NCBI RefSeq assembly: GCF_040782645.1
Contig: NZ_CP160403.1
Span: 6,731,001-6,795,000, forward strand
Source: Streptomyces sp. HUAS ZL42
Lineage (GTDB): Bacteria > Actinomycetota > Actinomycetes > Streptomycetales > Streptomycetaceae
Length of the DNA stretch: 64,000 nt
Direction: 5' to 3'
Part shown: positions 46,208 through 55,281 of the stretch, piece after piece
How the letters are laid out: each line of letters begins with the position of its first letter
Numbering within the stretch: the first letter of the stretch is position 1
Translations under genes and position numbers: made by a program
Notes under the pieces: generated by a model
What the model was told of the DNA's origin: nothing
Seen by the model: the letters and a program-made list of their open reading frames with translations, nothing else
The model's database searches: none

Positions 46208-46630
46208 TCAGGTGGGGATCTTCTCGGCCGCCTCCCGCAGCGCCGCCAGGAACGCCTCCGTGGCAGGCGTCAGTGACCGCCCCCGCACGGTCGCCGCGTA
46301 CACCGCCCGGGCGGGGGCGCCCTCGTCGAGCACGGGCAGCAGGGCTATGTCCGCCCGTACGGCCTCGGCGGCCGGCGCCGGGACCAGGGTGAGGCCGGGG
46401 TCGGCGGCGACGTAGCCCTGCTTTGCGGTCCACTCGGCGACGACATGAGCGACGCGCGGGCGGAAGCCCTGTCGCGGGGCCGCGTCCAGGAGGGTGCCCT
46501 CGGGGCGGGGGCTGCCGGAGATCCACTCGGCGTCGGCGAACCGGCCCAGCCGCACCGGGCCTTCGCCGCCCGCCAGCGGATGGTCGGCGGGGACGGCGAC
46601 GCCCGGCCGCGCTGCCCGCGGCCGGGTGAG
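46208..46630 (-). pseudogene. C-terminal half of a LysR-type regulator
   Basis: About 140 codons read like the effector-binding half of a streptomycete LysR protein: VAVPADHPLAGG, DAEWISGSPRPEGTLLDAA, REWTAKQGYVA-like text, GLTLVPAPAAEAVRADIALLP, and FLAALREAAEKIP to the stop. No helix-turn-helix half is present. Upstream sequence is the end of a TetR gene, so the fragment begins at a recombination junction. Confidence 0.65.
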
Positions 46631-46632
46631 CG

Positions 46633-47214
46633 TCAGCCCAGGTCCTCGCCCAGCAGCCGCAGAAAGTCCCGGAACGCCCCCGGCATGTCCACCGACTCCG
46701 GGTCCAGCAGCCACTGGTACTGCAGGCCGTCCATCACCGCCACCAGCAGGGGAGCGGCGCGTTCCGGGGTGAGGCCGTTGGGGAGGTGCTCGCCGTACTC
46801 GGTGCGCAGGACCGCCGCCATGCTCTCCCGCACCCGCGTGTACCGCTCGGTGAAGTACTCGCGTGCCGGATGCCCCTCCGTGACACTCTCGCCGAGCAGC
46901 GCCGAGAAGGTCTGGATGATGCCGGGCCGCATCGCGTTGTACTCGACGAGCGAGGCGAGCAGATCGACCCGCCACTGGGTGTCCGGCACCGCGTCCCACT
47001 GGTCCCGCTCCTCGAGCACGGCGACCAGCAGGGCGTCCTTCGTCGGGAAGTAGTGCAGCAGCCCCTGCTGGGTCAGCCCGACCCGCTCGGCCACCGTGCC
47101 CAGGCTCGCTCCCCGGTAACCGCGCTCGGCGATCACCTCCAGCGCCGCCCGGACGATCTCCGCGCGGCGCTCCGCGCTCCTGGTCCTGGCGCTCATGGGG
47201 TCACCGTACGACAT
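46633..47214 (-). CDS. TetR-family regulator
   Basis: This 193-residue protein has the TetR helix-turn-helix (RRAEIVRAALEVIAERGYRGASLGTVAERVGLTQQGLLHYFPTKDAL) and an all-helical effector part. It diverges from the GH3 gene at 47319 with a 104-nt gap, so it probably controls that gene. An inverted pair TACCT...AGGTA at 47247-47266 is a candidate site. Confidence 0.9.
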   Translation of the reverse strand: MSYGDPMSARTRSAERRAEIVRAALEVIAERGYRGASLGTVAERVGLTQQGLLHYFPTKDALLVAVLEERDQWDAVPDTQWRVDLLASLVEYNAMRPGIIQTFSALLGESVTEGHPAREYFTERYTRVRESMAAVLRTEYGEHLPNGLTPERAAPLLVAVMDGLQYQWLLDPESVDMPGAFRDFLRLLGEDLG

Positions 47215-47246
47215 CCCAGGGCCGAAAGGTAACGGCGAAATAACGA

Positions 47247-47266
47247 TACCTACCGCTCTACAGGTA
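47247..47266. promoter_or_regulatory. Candidate TetR operator
   Basis: TACCTACCGCTCTACAGGTA has 5-bp inverted ends (TACCT/AGGTA) in the gap between the divergent TetR and GH3 genes. The inner part is not symmetric. Confidence 0.4.
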
Positions 47267-47318
47267 ACCGGTGCACGATGAGAGCCACAGCGCTCGCACT
47301 CGACGAGGAGGCACCGCG

Positions 47319-49763
47319 ATGGCGGAAACCCCGGGACACGACACCGACGAGGCCCGTGAGGCAGCCGTCGAGGCCGCGCTCGGCAAGCTCGACCTGGACG
47401 CCAAGACCCGGCTCCTGGCCGGCCAGGACATGTGGTCCCTGCCCGAGCTGCCGGAGATCGGGCTGAAGTCCCTCGTCATGTCCGACGGCCCCATCGGCGT
47501 GCGCGGAGTCCGCTGGACCGCCGACGACCCCTCCGTCGCGCTGCCCTCCCCGACCGCCCTCGCCGCCACCTGGGACCCCGGCCTCGCCCGCCGCGCCGGC
47601 GCGCTCCTCGCCCAGGAGGCCCGCCGCAAGGGCGTCCACGTGCTCCTCGCACCCACCGTCAACCTGCACCGCTCGCCGCTCGGCGGCCGCCACTTCGAGG
47701 CGTACAGCGAGGACCCGTACCTGACAGGGCGCATCGGCTCCGGATATGTCCAGGGCGTGCAGTCCGGCGGCGTCGGCACCACCGTCAAGCACTTCGTCGC
47801 CAACGACGCCGAGACCGACCGCTTCACGGTCGACAACCTCGTCTCCGAACGCGCCCTGCGCGAGCTCTACCTCGCCCCCTTCGAGGCGATCGTCGAGAAC
47901 GCCCACCCCTGGGGCATCATGACCGCGTACAACACGGTCAACGGCACGACCATGACCGAGCACCACCACCTCGTCAACGAGGTCCTGCGCGGCGAATGGG
48001 GCTTCGACGGCTTCAACGTCTCCGACTGGATGGCCGCCCGCGACACCGTCGGCGCGATCAAGGGCGGTCTCGACGTCGCCATGCCCGGCCCGCAGACCGT
48101 GTACGGCGAGGCCCTCGCCCAGGCCGTACGGGACGGCCGGGTCGCGGAGGCCGAGGTCGACGGGGCCGTACGGAACGTGCTGCGGCTCGCCGCCCGCGTC
48201 GGCATCCTCGAGGGCGCCGAACCGGTCGTCACCGAGCCGCCCGAGACGGTCGACGGCGAGGCGCTCCCCCGCGAGATCGCCCGCCGCTCCTTCGTCCTCG
48301 TGCGGAACGAGAACCACGCGCTCCCGCTCAGGGCGACCGGCACCGTGGCCCTCATCGGCGCCGCCGCCCGCGACGCCCGGGTCCTCGGCGGCGGCTCCGC
48401 CACCGTCTTCCCCGCCCGCGTCGTCTCCCCGCTCGACGGCCTCACCGCCGCCCTCCCCGAGGGCACCCTCACCTACGCCGTCGGAGCCGACCCGACCACC
48501 GAACTCGCCGTCGCCGACAAGGGCTTCACCCTGAGCGCCGTCTGCCGGGACGCCGCCGGCAGCGTCATCGGCACCGGCTCCGCACCCAACGGCCAGATCC
48601 AGTGGATGGGTGCCGACCTCCCGGAAGGCGTGACGCACGACGCCCTCCACACCGTCGAACTGACCGGCACCTTCACCCCGCGCGCGAGCGGCCCCCACAC
48701 CTTCGGCGTCAAGGGCACGGGCGCCTTCACGCTCACCGTCGGCGGCACGACGTACTTCGACGACATCCAGCGTCCGGCCGACGTCAGCGACCCCTTCGAG
48801 GCCTTCTTCGGCGCGCCGGTGCCCCGCGCCCGGGCCGAACTGACCGCCGGCGAACCGGTCGACGTCCTGCTCACCCACGTCGTCGCGCTCCCGGAGGAGA
48901 TCCCGCTGAAGGTCGTCGCCTTCGCCCTCGCCCACCAGGAGCCGCAGCGCGACCCCGACGAGCTGATCTCCGAGGCCGTCGAGGCCGCCCGCGCCGCCGG
49001 CACGGCCGTTGTCGTGGTCGCCACCACCGACCGCGTCGAGTCCGAGGGCTTCGACCGGGGGGACCTCGCCCTCCCCGGCCGCCAGGACGACCTCGTCCGC
49101 GCCGTCGCCGCCGCCAACCCCAACACCGTCGTGGTCGTCAACTCCGGCTCCCCGGTGGAGCTGCCGTGGCGCGAGGACGTCGCCGCCGTGCTGCTCAGCT
49201 GGTTCCCCGGCCAGGAGGGCGGCGCCGCCCTCGCGGACGTGCTGACGGGCGCGCACGAGCCCGGCGGCCGCCTGCCCACCACCTGGGGCTCCCTGGACGC
49301 CGCCCCGGTCACCCAGGTGGTCCCGGAAGGCGGCGAACTCCCGTACACCGAGGGCGTTTTCATCGGCTACCGCGCCTGGGAGAAGGAGGGCAGGACCCCG
49401 TCGTACGCCTTCGGGCTCGGCCTCGGCTACACCGAGTGGACGTACGAGTCCGTCGAGGTCGACGGCACCACCGCCAGGATCCGCGTCCGCAACACCGGTG
49501 AACGCGCCGGACGGGAGGTCGTGCAGCTGTACCTGGCGCCGAGCACACCGGACGCCGAGCGGCCCGCGCGTTGGCTGGCCGGTTTCGCGGGCGTGGAGGC
49601 GGAGCCCGGCGAGAGCGTCGAGGCCGTCGTCGAACTGCCGCGTCGCGCCTTCGAGATCTGGGACGAGGCGGCGAGCACGTGGGTGCATGTGAAAGGTTCG
49701 TACGAAATCCAGATCGGCCGCTCGATCGCGGACCGCAGGATCACCGCGACGATTAACGTCTGA
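47319..49763 (+). CDS. GH3 beta-glycosidase with PA14 insert
   Basis: This 814-residue cytoplasmic enzyme has the GH3 barrel with KHFVAND (near residue 158) and the nucleophile Asp in GFDGFNVSDWMA (D236). A PA14 carbohydrate-binding insert lies at about residues 400-500 (GTFTPRASGPHTFGVKG), followed by the second GH3 domain and a C-terminal fibronectin-like domain. It probably hydrolyses beta-glucosides or beta-xylosides. GAGGAG precedes the ATG. It is followed by a terminator and a convergent galM. Confidence 0.92.
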   Translation: MAETPGHDTDEAREAAVEAALGKLDLDAKTRLLAGQDMWSLPELPEIGLKSLVMSDGPIGVRGVRWTADDPSVALPSPTALAATWDPGLARRAGALLAQEARRKGVHVLLAPTVNLHRSPLGGRHFEAYSEDPYLTGRIGSGYVQGVQSGGVGTTVKHFVANDAETDRFTVDNLVSERALRELYLAPFEAIVENAHPWGIMTAYNTVNGTTMTEHHHLVNEVLRGEWGFDGFNVSDWMAARDTVGAIKGGLDVAMPGPQTVYGEALAQAVRDGRVAEAEVDGAVRNVLRLAARVGILEGAEPVVTEPPETVDGEALPREIARRSFVLVRNENHALPLRATGTVALIGAAARDARVLGGGSATVFPARVVSPLDGLTAALPEGTLTYAVGADPTTELAVADKGFTLSAVCRDAAGSVIGTGSAPNGQIQWMGADLPEGVTHDALHTVELTGTFTPRASGPHTFGVKGTGAFTLTVGGTTYFDDIQRPADVSDPFEAFFGAPVPRARAELTAGEPVDVLLTHVVALPEEIPLKVVAFALAHQEPQRDPDELISEAVEAARAAGTAVVVVATTDRVESEGFDRGDLALPGRQDDLVRAVAAANPNTVVVVNSGSPVELPWREDVAAVLLSWFPGQEGGAALADVLTGAHEPGGRLPTTWGSLDAAPVTQVVPEGGELPYTEGVFIGYRAWEKEGRTPSYAFGLGLGYTEWTYESVEVDGTTARIRVRNTGERAGREVVQLYLAPSTPDAERPARWLAGFAGVEAEPGESVEAVVELPRRAFEIWDEAASTWVHVKGSYEIQIGRSIADRRITATINV

Positions 49764-49767
49764 CACA

Positions 49768-49802
49768 GCCCCGGTCCGGGCACCTGACCCCCGGACCGGG
49801 GC
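49768..49802. terminator. Terminator between GH3 and galM genes
   Basis: GCCCCGGTCCGGG pairs perfectly with CCCGGACCGGGGC around a 9-nt loop between convergent genes. Confidence 0.8.
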
Positions 49803-49818
49803 AAGGGCCCTGGTCGCG

Positions 49819-50790
49819 TCAGCGGGCCGAGAAGCCGTACACCGTCTCCGACCGGTACACACCGCCCGGACGCAGCTCCGTGCTCGGGAACTCCGGCCGG
49901 TTCGGCGAGTCGGGGAAGTGCTGGGTCTCCAGTGCGATGCCGTCGCCGGGCGAGAAGGGATCGCTCAGGTGGTCCGCGGTGTACAGCTGGATGCCGGGCT
50001 CGGTGGTCGCGACCGACATCACGCGCCCGGACGCCGGGTCGTACAGCTCGGCGATCTCGACCGGGGCCTCGGTCACGCCCTTGTCGAGCACGAAGTTGTG
50101 GTCGTAGCCGGGGCCGACCTTGCGGGCCGTACGGAAGTCGAAGCGGCTCTCCGCCACCTCCGCGAGCTCGCCCGTCGGGATCAGGTCCGCGTCGACCGGC
50201 GTGTAGCGGGAGGCGGCCAGCCGCAGCTCGTGCCCACCGGCGTTCCCGGACCCGCCGAGGTTCCAGTACGAGTGGTTCGTCAGGTTCACCACGGTCGGCG
50301 CGTCCGTGACCGCCTCGTACGCGATCCGCAGCGCCCCCGAGGCGTCCAGCGTGTACGTCGCGGAGACCTCCAGGCGGCCCGGGAAGCCCTCCTCGCCGTG
50401 CGGGCTGACCCGGCTCAGCCGCAGCCCGTGCTCGACCGGCGCCACGTCCCACACCCGCTTGTCGAAGCCCCGCCCGCCGCCGTGCAGCGAGTTCGGGCCG
50501 TTGTTCGGCTCGAGCGCGTAGGTGTCCTCGTCGAGCGGGAAGCGGGCGCCCCCGATCCGGTTCGCGTACCGCCCGATCAGGGCGCCGAGGAACGGCTCGG
50601 GATGGTCCAGATAACCGTCCAGGTCCGCGAACCCGAGCACGACGTTCGCCGTGTGCCCCTGCCGGTCCGGCACCTCCACCGACTGCACGATTCCGCCGTA
50701 CGACAGGACCCGCACCCGTACGCCCGCCCGCTCCAGGATCCAGCGGTGCACCGCGGTGCCGTCGGAAAGTGTGCCGAAGTGTTCGCTCAT
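49819..50790 (-). CDS. galM: Aldose 1-epimerase, second copy
   Basis: This 323-residue mutarotase has LIGRYANRIGGARF, NSLHGG, NLTNHSYWNLGG and ETQHFPDSPNRP. It is paralogous to the copy at 23946-24992 and shorter by a 25-residue loop. Its neighbour is the GH3 enzyme, so it may handle the free sugars that enzyme releases. Single-gene unit. Confidence 0.92.
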   Translation of the reverse strand: MSEHFGTLSDGTAVHRWILERAGVRVRVLSYGGIVQSVEVPDRQGHTANVVLGFADLDGYLDHPEPFLGALIGRYANRIGGARFPLDEDTYALEPNNGPNSLHGGGRGFDKRVWDVAPVEHGLRLSRVSPHGEEGFPGRLEVSATYTLDASGALRIAYEAVTDAPTVVNLTNHSYWNLGGSGNAGGHELRLAASRYTPVDADLIPTGELAEVAESRFDFRTARKVGPGYDHNFVLDKGVTEAPVEIAELYDPASGRVMSVATTEPGIQLYTADHLSDPFSPGDGIALETQHFPDSPNRPEFPSTELRPGGVYRSETVYGFSAR

Positions 50791-50805
50791 GGTCGAAACC
50801 CTAAG

Positions 50806-51699
50806 TCACGGCTTCTTCGCCGTGACGGTCCGGTAGGCGATCTCCGCGAGCCGTGCCTGTCCGTTCGTGCTGGGGTGGAACCAGTCCCAGTGACTCAACT
50901 GGTCGGTGCCGAACTTGAACTCGTAGACCGCGCCGCCGTCGAACCGGCACCGCCGGTCCTTCGCGCAGACCTCCTCCAGCACCTTGTTGTAGTCCTCAAC
51001 GCGCTTCTGCACCGTGTCCCGCCGCAGATTCGCCGCCGGGTCCAGCGCGTCCGCGTCGCCCAGCATCGAGGGACAGATGCCGAGCTTCCACACCTGCTTG
51101 CCCAGCGGATTCGTCCGCCCCTGCGACCACAGCCGCTTCAGGTTCGGCACGCTCGCCACGTACACCTGCGCCTTGGGCGCCGCACCGCGCAGCGTCCGCA
51201 TCGCGTCCTCGAACTCCGCCCGGAAGTCCGCCACCGACGTCATCGCCGCGGTCGAGGCCCGGCACGCGTCGTTCGCCCCCGCCATCACCGCCACCAGCTC
51301 CGGCTTCTTCACCGCCGCCTGCGCCATCTGCCCCGGCAGATCCGCCATCCGCGCCCCGGTCACCGCGTAGTTCCAGCTGTGCGAGGCCGCCCTCGCCTTC
51401 CCCAGCAGCCGCACGGCGAGGCTGTCGACCTCCGGGCTGCTGCCGGTCGCCCAGGACACCTCCGGACAGTCCGTCAGCACCGCGCAGGCGTCGAAGCCGC
51501 GCGTGATGGAGTCGCCGACCGCGGCGATCGAGGCGGGGCTGCTGTCCCAGGCCGGGGTCGGAGTCGGGGACGCCTTCGCCCGTTGGGCCTGCGTACCGTC
51601 CGGCCCGGCGGAATCGCCACCGACGGCGTCGCAGCCGGCGACGCCCAGGACGGTCGCCGCCGTGACGGCGAGAACGGCCCGCGAGCGGTGGCTTCGCAT
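50806..51699 (-). CDS. SGNH/GDSL hydrolase lipoprotein
   Basis: This 297-residue lipoprotein has a signal with lipobox (VLGVAGCDA). The SGNH blocks are VGDSITRGFDA, an ARMADLPGQ Gly/Arg block, GANDACR and DWFHPSTNGQ with the catalytic Asp/His. It likely deacylates a cell-surface or extracellular ester. The ATG at 51699 is preferred because AGGGG lies 6 nt upstream; the ATG at 51705 is possible. Confidence 0.88.
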   Translation of the reverse strand: MRSHRSRAVLAVTAATVLGVAGCDAVGGDSAGPDGTQAQRAKASPTPTPAWDSSPASIAAVGDSITRGFDACAVLTDCPEVSWATGSSPEVDSLAVRLLGKARAASHSWNYAVTGARMADLPGQMAQAAVKKPELVAVMAGANDACRASTAAMTSVADFRAEFEDAMRTLRGAAPKAQVYVASVPNLKRLWSQGRTNPLGKQVWKLGICPSMLGDADALDPAANLRRDTVQKRVEDYNKVLEEVCAKDRRCRFDGGAVYEFKFGTDQLSHWDWFHPSTNGQARLAEIAYRTVTAKKP

Positions 51700-51962
51700 C
51701 CGCATCCCCTGGTGATCCCCTCGGTCGGCGTGCAGTGAACGGTCCTCCCATAACAACGCGCGGGAGTTCCCGGCCGCGGAAGATGCAACGGTTCGCACCC
51801 GTACTAGCGTCCTGCCGGGTGAATGGCGGGCGTTTCGGGGCACTGGGACGGACGGTACGTCACACTCCTTGCGCCGCAGCACGGTAGCCTCGCCATCAAC
51901 GGGGCGCCCGCCACCGCCCGCCATGCCAGCCAGCAAGATGTCCGCTCTGCCCGGAGGTCCCG

Positions 51963-52457
51963 GTGACGACACGTGGAGTCCTGTACGTGCACTCCGCTCC
52001 GCGCGCGCTGTGCCCGCACGTCGAGTGGGCCGTCGCCGGAGTGCTCGGCGGGCGCGTCAACCTCGACTGGATCCGGCAGCCCGCCGCTCCCGGCACCTGG
52101 CGCTCGGAGTTCTCCTGGCAGGGCGAGGTCGGCACGGCGTCCAAACTGGCCTCCGCGCTGCGCGGCTGGCACCTGCTGCGCTTCGAGGTAACCGCCGAGC
52201 CCTGCCCCACCGCCGAGGGCGAGCGCTACAGCTGCACCCCCGACCTCGGCATCTTCCACGCCGTCACCGGCATCCACGGAGACATCCTCATCCCCGAGGA
52301 CCGCCTGCGCGCCGCCCTGCAGCGCTCCCAGCGGGGCGAGACGGACCTCGAGGCCGAACTCGCCAAGCTCCTCGGCAAGCCGTGGGACGACGAGTTGGAG
52401 CCGTTCAGGTACGCGGGTGAGGGAGCTCCCGTCCGCTGGTTGCACCAGGTCGTGTGA
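51963..52457 (+). CDS. DUF3145 protein
   Basis: This 164-residue protein starts at a GTG just after GGAGGTCCCG. DUF3145 text is clear: GVLYVHSAPRALCPHVEWA, VNLDWIRQPA, FEVTAEPCP and SCTPDLGIFHA. The family is conserved in actinobacteria next to the fatty-acid genes, but its function is unknown. It converges with fabF across a terminator. Confidence 0.9.
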   Translation: MTTRGVLYVHSAPRALCPHVEWAVAGVLGGRVNLDWIRQPAAPGTWRSEFSWQGEVGTASKLASALRGWHLLRFEVTAEPCPTAEGERYSCTPDLGIFHAVTGIHGDILIPEDRLRAALQRSQRGETDLEAELAKLLGKPWDDELEPFRYAGEGAPVRWLHQVV

Positions 52458-52470
52458 GTTCACGACACAC

Positions 52471-52502
52471 GAAGGGCCCCCACCGGCAGGTGAGGGCCCT
52501 TC
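52471..52502. terminator. Terminator between DUF3145 gene and fabF
   Basis: GAAGGGCCC...CACC pairs with GGTG...GGGCCCTTC around a 4-nt loop, with one bulge. It lies between convergent genes. Confidence 0.8.
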
Positions 52503-52521
52503 AATTGCGTACAGGCGTCTC

Positions 52522-53817
52522 TCAGACCGTACGGAACGCCAGCACCACGTTGTGCCCACCGAACCCGAACGAGTCGTTCAGCGCGGCGATACGGCCCTCG
52601 ACGGGCAGCTTGCGCGCCTCACCGCGCACGATGTCCGCGGTGGCCTCCGCCTCCGGGTCGATGTTGTCGACGTTGATGGTCGGCGGAGCCAGCCGGTGGT
52701 ACAGGGCGAGGACGGTCGCGACCGTCTCGACACCGCCCGCGCCACCCAGCAGGTGACCGGTCATCGACTTCGTCGCGGAGACGGCCATGTGGTCCGTGTC
52801 GTCGCCGAACACCTTGCGCAGCGCCTTCAGCTCGGCGATGTCACCGGCCGGCGTCGACGTGCCGTGCGCGTTGACGTGCACGATCTCCGCCGGGTCCAGG
52901 TCGGTGCGCTCCAGCAGGTTCTGCAGGGCGTGCGAGATGCCGCGCCCCTCCGGCTCGGGCTGCACGATGTCGTGGCCGTCGGAGGAGATGCCCTGGCCGA
53001 CCGCCTCCGCGTAGACGCGGGCACCGCGCTTGGCGGCGTGCTCGGCGGACTCCAGGACGACGACGCCCGCGCCCTCGCCGAGGACGAAGCCGTCGCGGGC
53101 GACGTCGTAGGGACGCGAGGCGCCCTGCGGGTCGTCGTTGTTCTTGGACATCGCCATCATGTTGCCGAACGCGGCGATGGGCAGCGGGTGGATCGCCGCC
53201 TCCGTACCACCGGCCACGACGACGTCGGCGCGGCCCGTACGGATCATCTCGATGGCGTAGCCGATGGCCTCCGCGCCCGACGCGCAGGCGGAGACCGGCG
53301 TGTGCACGCCCGCCCGGGCGCCCACGGCCAGACCCACGTTCGCGGAGGGGCCGTTCGGCATCAGCATGGGGACGGTGTGCGGGGAGACACGGCGGACGCC
53401 CTTCTCCTTCAGCACGTCGTACTGGTCGAGCAGCGTCGTCACGCCGCCGATGCCGGAGGCGATGACCGCACCGAGGCGGTCGGGGTCGACACTGCCGCCC
53501 GACGCGGCGGCGTCAGATGCCACAGCGCCGGCCGGGGCGGTGAAGCCGGCGTCGGCCCACGCCTCCTGAGCGGCGATCAGAGCGAACTGCGCCGAGCGGT
53601 CGAGGCGTCGGGCCTGCGGCCGCGGGATGACCTCGGTCGGCTCCACGGCGACGGGCGCCGCGATACGGACGGCCTGCTCGGCCGCCCACTCCTGCTCCAG
53701 GGGCTTGACACCGGACTTGCCGGCGATCAGGCCCTCCCAGGTAGAGGCTGCGTCGCCACCCAGCGGTGTGGTTGCGCCGATACCGGTGACGACCACGGTG
53801 CGATTGGTCGGGCTCAC
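52522..53817 (-). CDS. fabF: Beta-ketoacyl-ACP synthase II
   Basis: This 431-residue elongation condensing enzyme has the Cys-His-His triad in VSACASGAEAI, VNAHGTSTPAGD and KSMTGHLLGGAGG. It extends acyl-ACP with malonyl-ACP. The GTG at 53817 was chosen because it precedes SPTNRTVVVTGIG, the usual N-terminus. It is the last gene of the fabD-fabH-acpP-fabF unit. Confidence 0.95.
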   Translation of the reverse strand: MSPTNRTVVVTGIGATTPLGGDAASTWEGLIAGKSGVKPLEQEWAAEQAVRIAAPVAVEPTEVIPRPQARRLDRSAQFALIAAQEAWADAGFTAPAGAVASDAAASGGSVDPDRLGAVIASGIGGVTTLLDQYDVLKEKGVRRVSPHTVPMLMPNGPSANVGLAVGARAGVHTPVSACASGAEAIGYAIEMIRTGRADVVVAGGTEAAIHPLPIAAFGNMMAMSKNNDDPQGASRPYDVARDGFVLGEGAGVVVLESAEHAAKRGARVYAEAVGQGISSDGHDIVQPEPEGRGISHALQNLLERTDLDPAEIVHVNAHGTSTPAGDIAELKALRKVFGDDTDHMAVSATKSMTGHLLGGAGGVETVATVLALYHRLAPPTINVDNIDPEAEATADIVRGEARKLPVEGRIAALNDSFGFGGHNVVLAFRTV

Positions 53818-53902
53818 GGGAATTCTTTCTCCAACGGATACGAGGATCAGCGGCGCCACCGCCGGGTGGCGGGGCCGGTCAGCGTCCGGCCCAAGCAGGG
53901 GC

Positions 53903-54151
53903 TCAGGCCTGGTGCTTGAGGATGTAGTCGGTCGCGTCGCCGACGGTCTTGAGGTTCTTGACGTCCTCGTCCGGGATCTTGACGTCGAAGCGCTCTTCAG
54001 CGGCGACGACGACCTCGACCATGGACAGGGAGTCGACGTCCAGGTCGTCGGTGAAGGACTTGTCCAGCTGGACGTCCTCAACCGGGATCCCGGCGATCTC
54101 GTTCACGATCTCGGCGAGACCGGCGACGATCTCTTCCTGAGTGGCGGCCAT
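53903..54151 (-). CDS. acpP: Acyl carrier protein
   Basis: This 82-residue acidic protein has the phosphopantetheine serine in DLDVDSLSMVE (S41). It carries the growing acyl chain for the fatty-acid synthase. It lies between fabH and fabF, with gaps of 104 and 85 nt. Confidence 0.95.
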   Translation of the reverse strand: MAATQEEIVAGLAEIVNEIAGIPVEDVQLDKSFTDDLDVDSLSMVEVVVAAEERFDVKIPDEDVKNLKTVGDATDYILKHQA

Positions 54152-54255
54152 GTTGGCGCTCCTTCGTTGATCTTCCAGAGGGTGTGGCGCCCGCCGCGGC
54201 AGCGGCAGGTGGTTTGCGGTTTCCGCCCCGGACCGCATGATCCGGCACGGAGTGC

Positions 54256-55257
54256 CTAGGGGAGGGTAACGACCGTCGCGGCGTACACGAGACCCGCCCC
54301 GAAGCCGATGACGAGCGCGGTGTCGCCGCTCTTCGCCTCGCCGGTCGCCAGAAGCCGCTCCATCGCGAGCGGAATCGAGGCGGCCGAAGTGTTGCCGGTG
54401 GTGCGCACGTCACGCGCGACCGTGACGTGCTGCGGCAGTTTCAGCGTCTTCACCATCGAGTCGATGATCCGCTCGTTGGCCTGGTGGGGAATGAAGACGT
54501 CCAGGTCGTCCGGGGTGATTCCGGCCGCGTCCAGCGCCTGCTGCGCGACCTTCGCCATCTCGAACACGGCCCAGCGGAACACCGCCTGGCCCTCCTGCGT
54601 GATCGCAGGGAACTTCTCGACCGCGCCGGAGCGGTAGTCCGTCCACGGCACGGTCTGCTTGATGGTCTCGGACTTGTCGCCCTCGGAGCCCCACACGGTC
54701 GGGCCGATCTCCGGCTGCTGGGACGGTCCCACCACGACCGCGCCCGCGCCGTCACCGAACAGGAAGGCCGTGGCCCGGTCCTCCAGATCGGTCAGGTCGG
54801 AGAGCCGCTCGACGCCGATGACGAGCACGTACTCGGCGGAACCCTCGATGATCATGCCCTTGGCGAGGGTCAGGCCGTAGCCGAAGCCCGCGCAGCCCGC
54901 CGAGATGTCGAAGGCGGCCGCCTTGTTCGTGCCGAGCTTGTCGGCGATCTCGGTGGCGATCGCCGGGGTCTGCTTGAAGTGCGAGACGGTCGAGACGATC
55001 ACACCGCCGATCTGCTCGGCGGAGATCCCGGCGTCGGCGATCGCCTTGCCGGACGCCTCGATCGACATGGCGGCGACGGTCTCCTCGTCGCTCGCCCAGT
55101 GCCGGGTCTCGATGCCGGAGCGCGAGCGGATCCACTCGTCGGACGAGTCGATCGTCTCGAGGATCACCTCGTTCGGCACGACCCGCGTGGGACGGTAGCC
55201 GCCCACGCCGAGGATGCGCGCGTACGGGGCGCCCTTGCTGGGCTTGATCTTCGACAT
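54256..55257 (-). CDS. fabH: Beta-ketoacyl-ACP synthase III
   Basis: This 333-residue initiating condensing enzyme has Cys122 in DISAGCAGFGYG, His258 in FIPHQANERI and Asn289 in TTGNTSAASIP. It condenses short acyl-CoA primers, branched ones in streptomycetes, with malonyl-ACP. It follows fabD by 24 nt. Confidence 0.95.
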   Translation of the reverse strand: MSKIKPSKGAPYARILGVGGYRPTRVVPNEVILETIDSSDEWIRSRSGIETRHWASDEETVAAMSIEASGKAIADAGISAEQIGGVIVSTVSHFKQTPAIATEIADKLGTNKAAAFDISAGCAGFGYGLTLAKGMIIEGSAEYVLVIGVERLSDLTDLEDRATAFLFGDGAGAVVVGPSQQPEIGPTVWGSEGDKSETIKQTVPWTDYRSGAVEKFPAITQEGQAVFRWAVFEMAKVAQQALDAAGITPDDLDVFIPHQANERIIDSMVKTLKLPQHVTVARDVRTTGNTSAASIPLAMERLLATGEAKSGDTALVIGFGAGLVYAATVVTLP

Positions 55258-55281
55258 GTTCGGTCGGCTCCTTTGGGGACG

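Noticed and set aside
47250..49862. An 870-codon open frame on the minus strand opposite the GH3 gene
   Set aside because: It is antisense to a clear enzyme, has repetitive low-complexity Gly/Val/Asp composition and no domain; it arises from GC codon bias.
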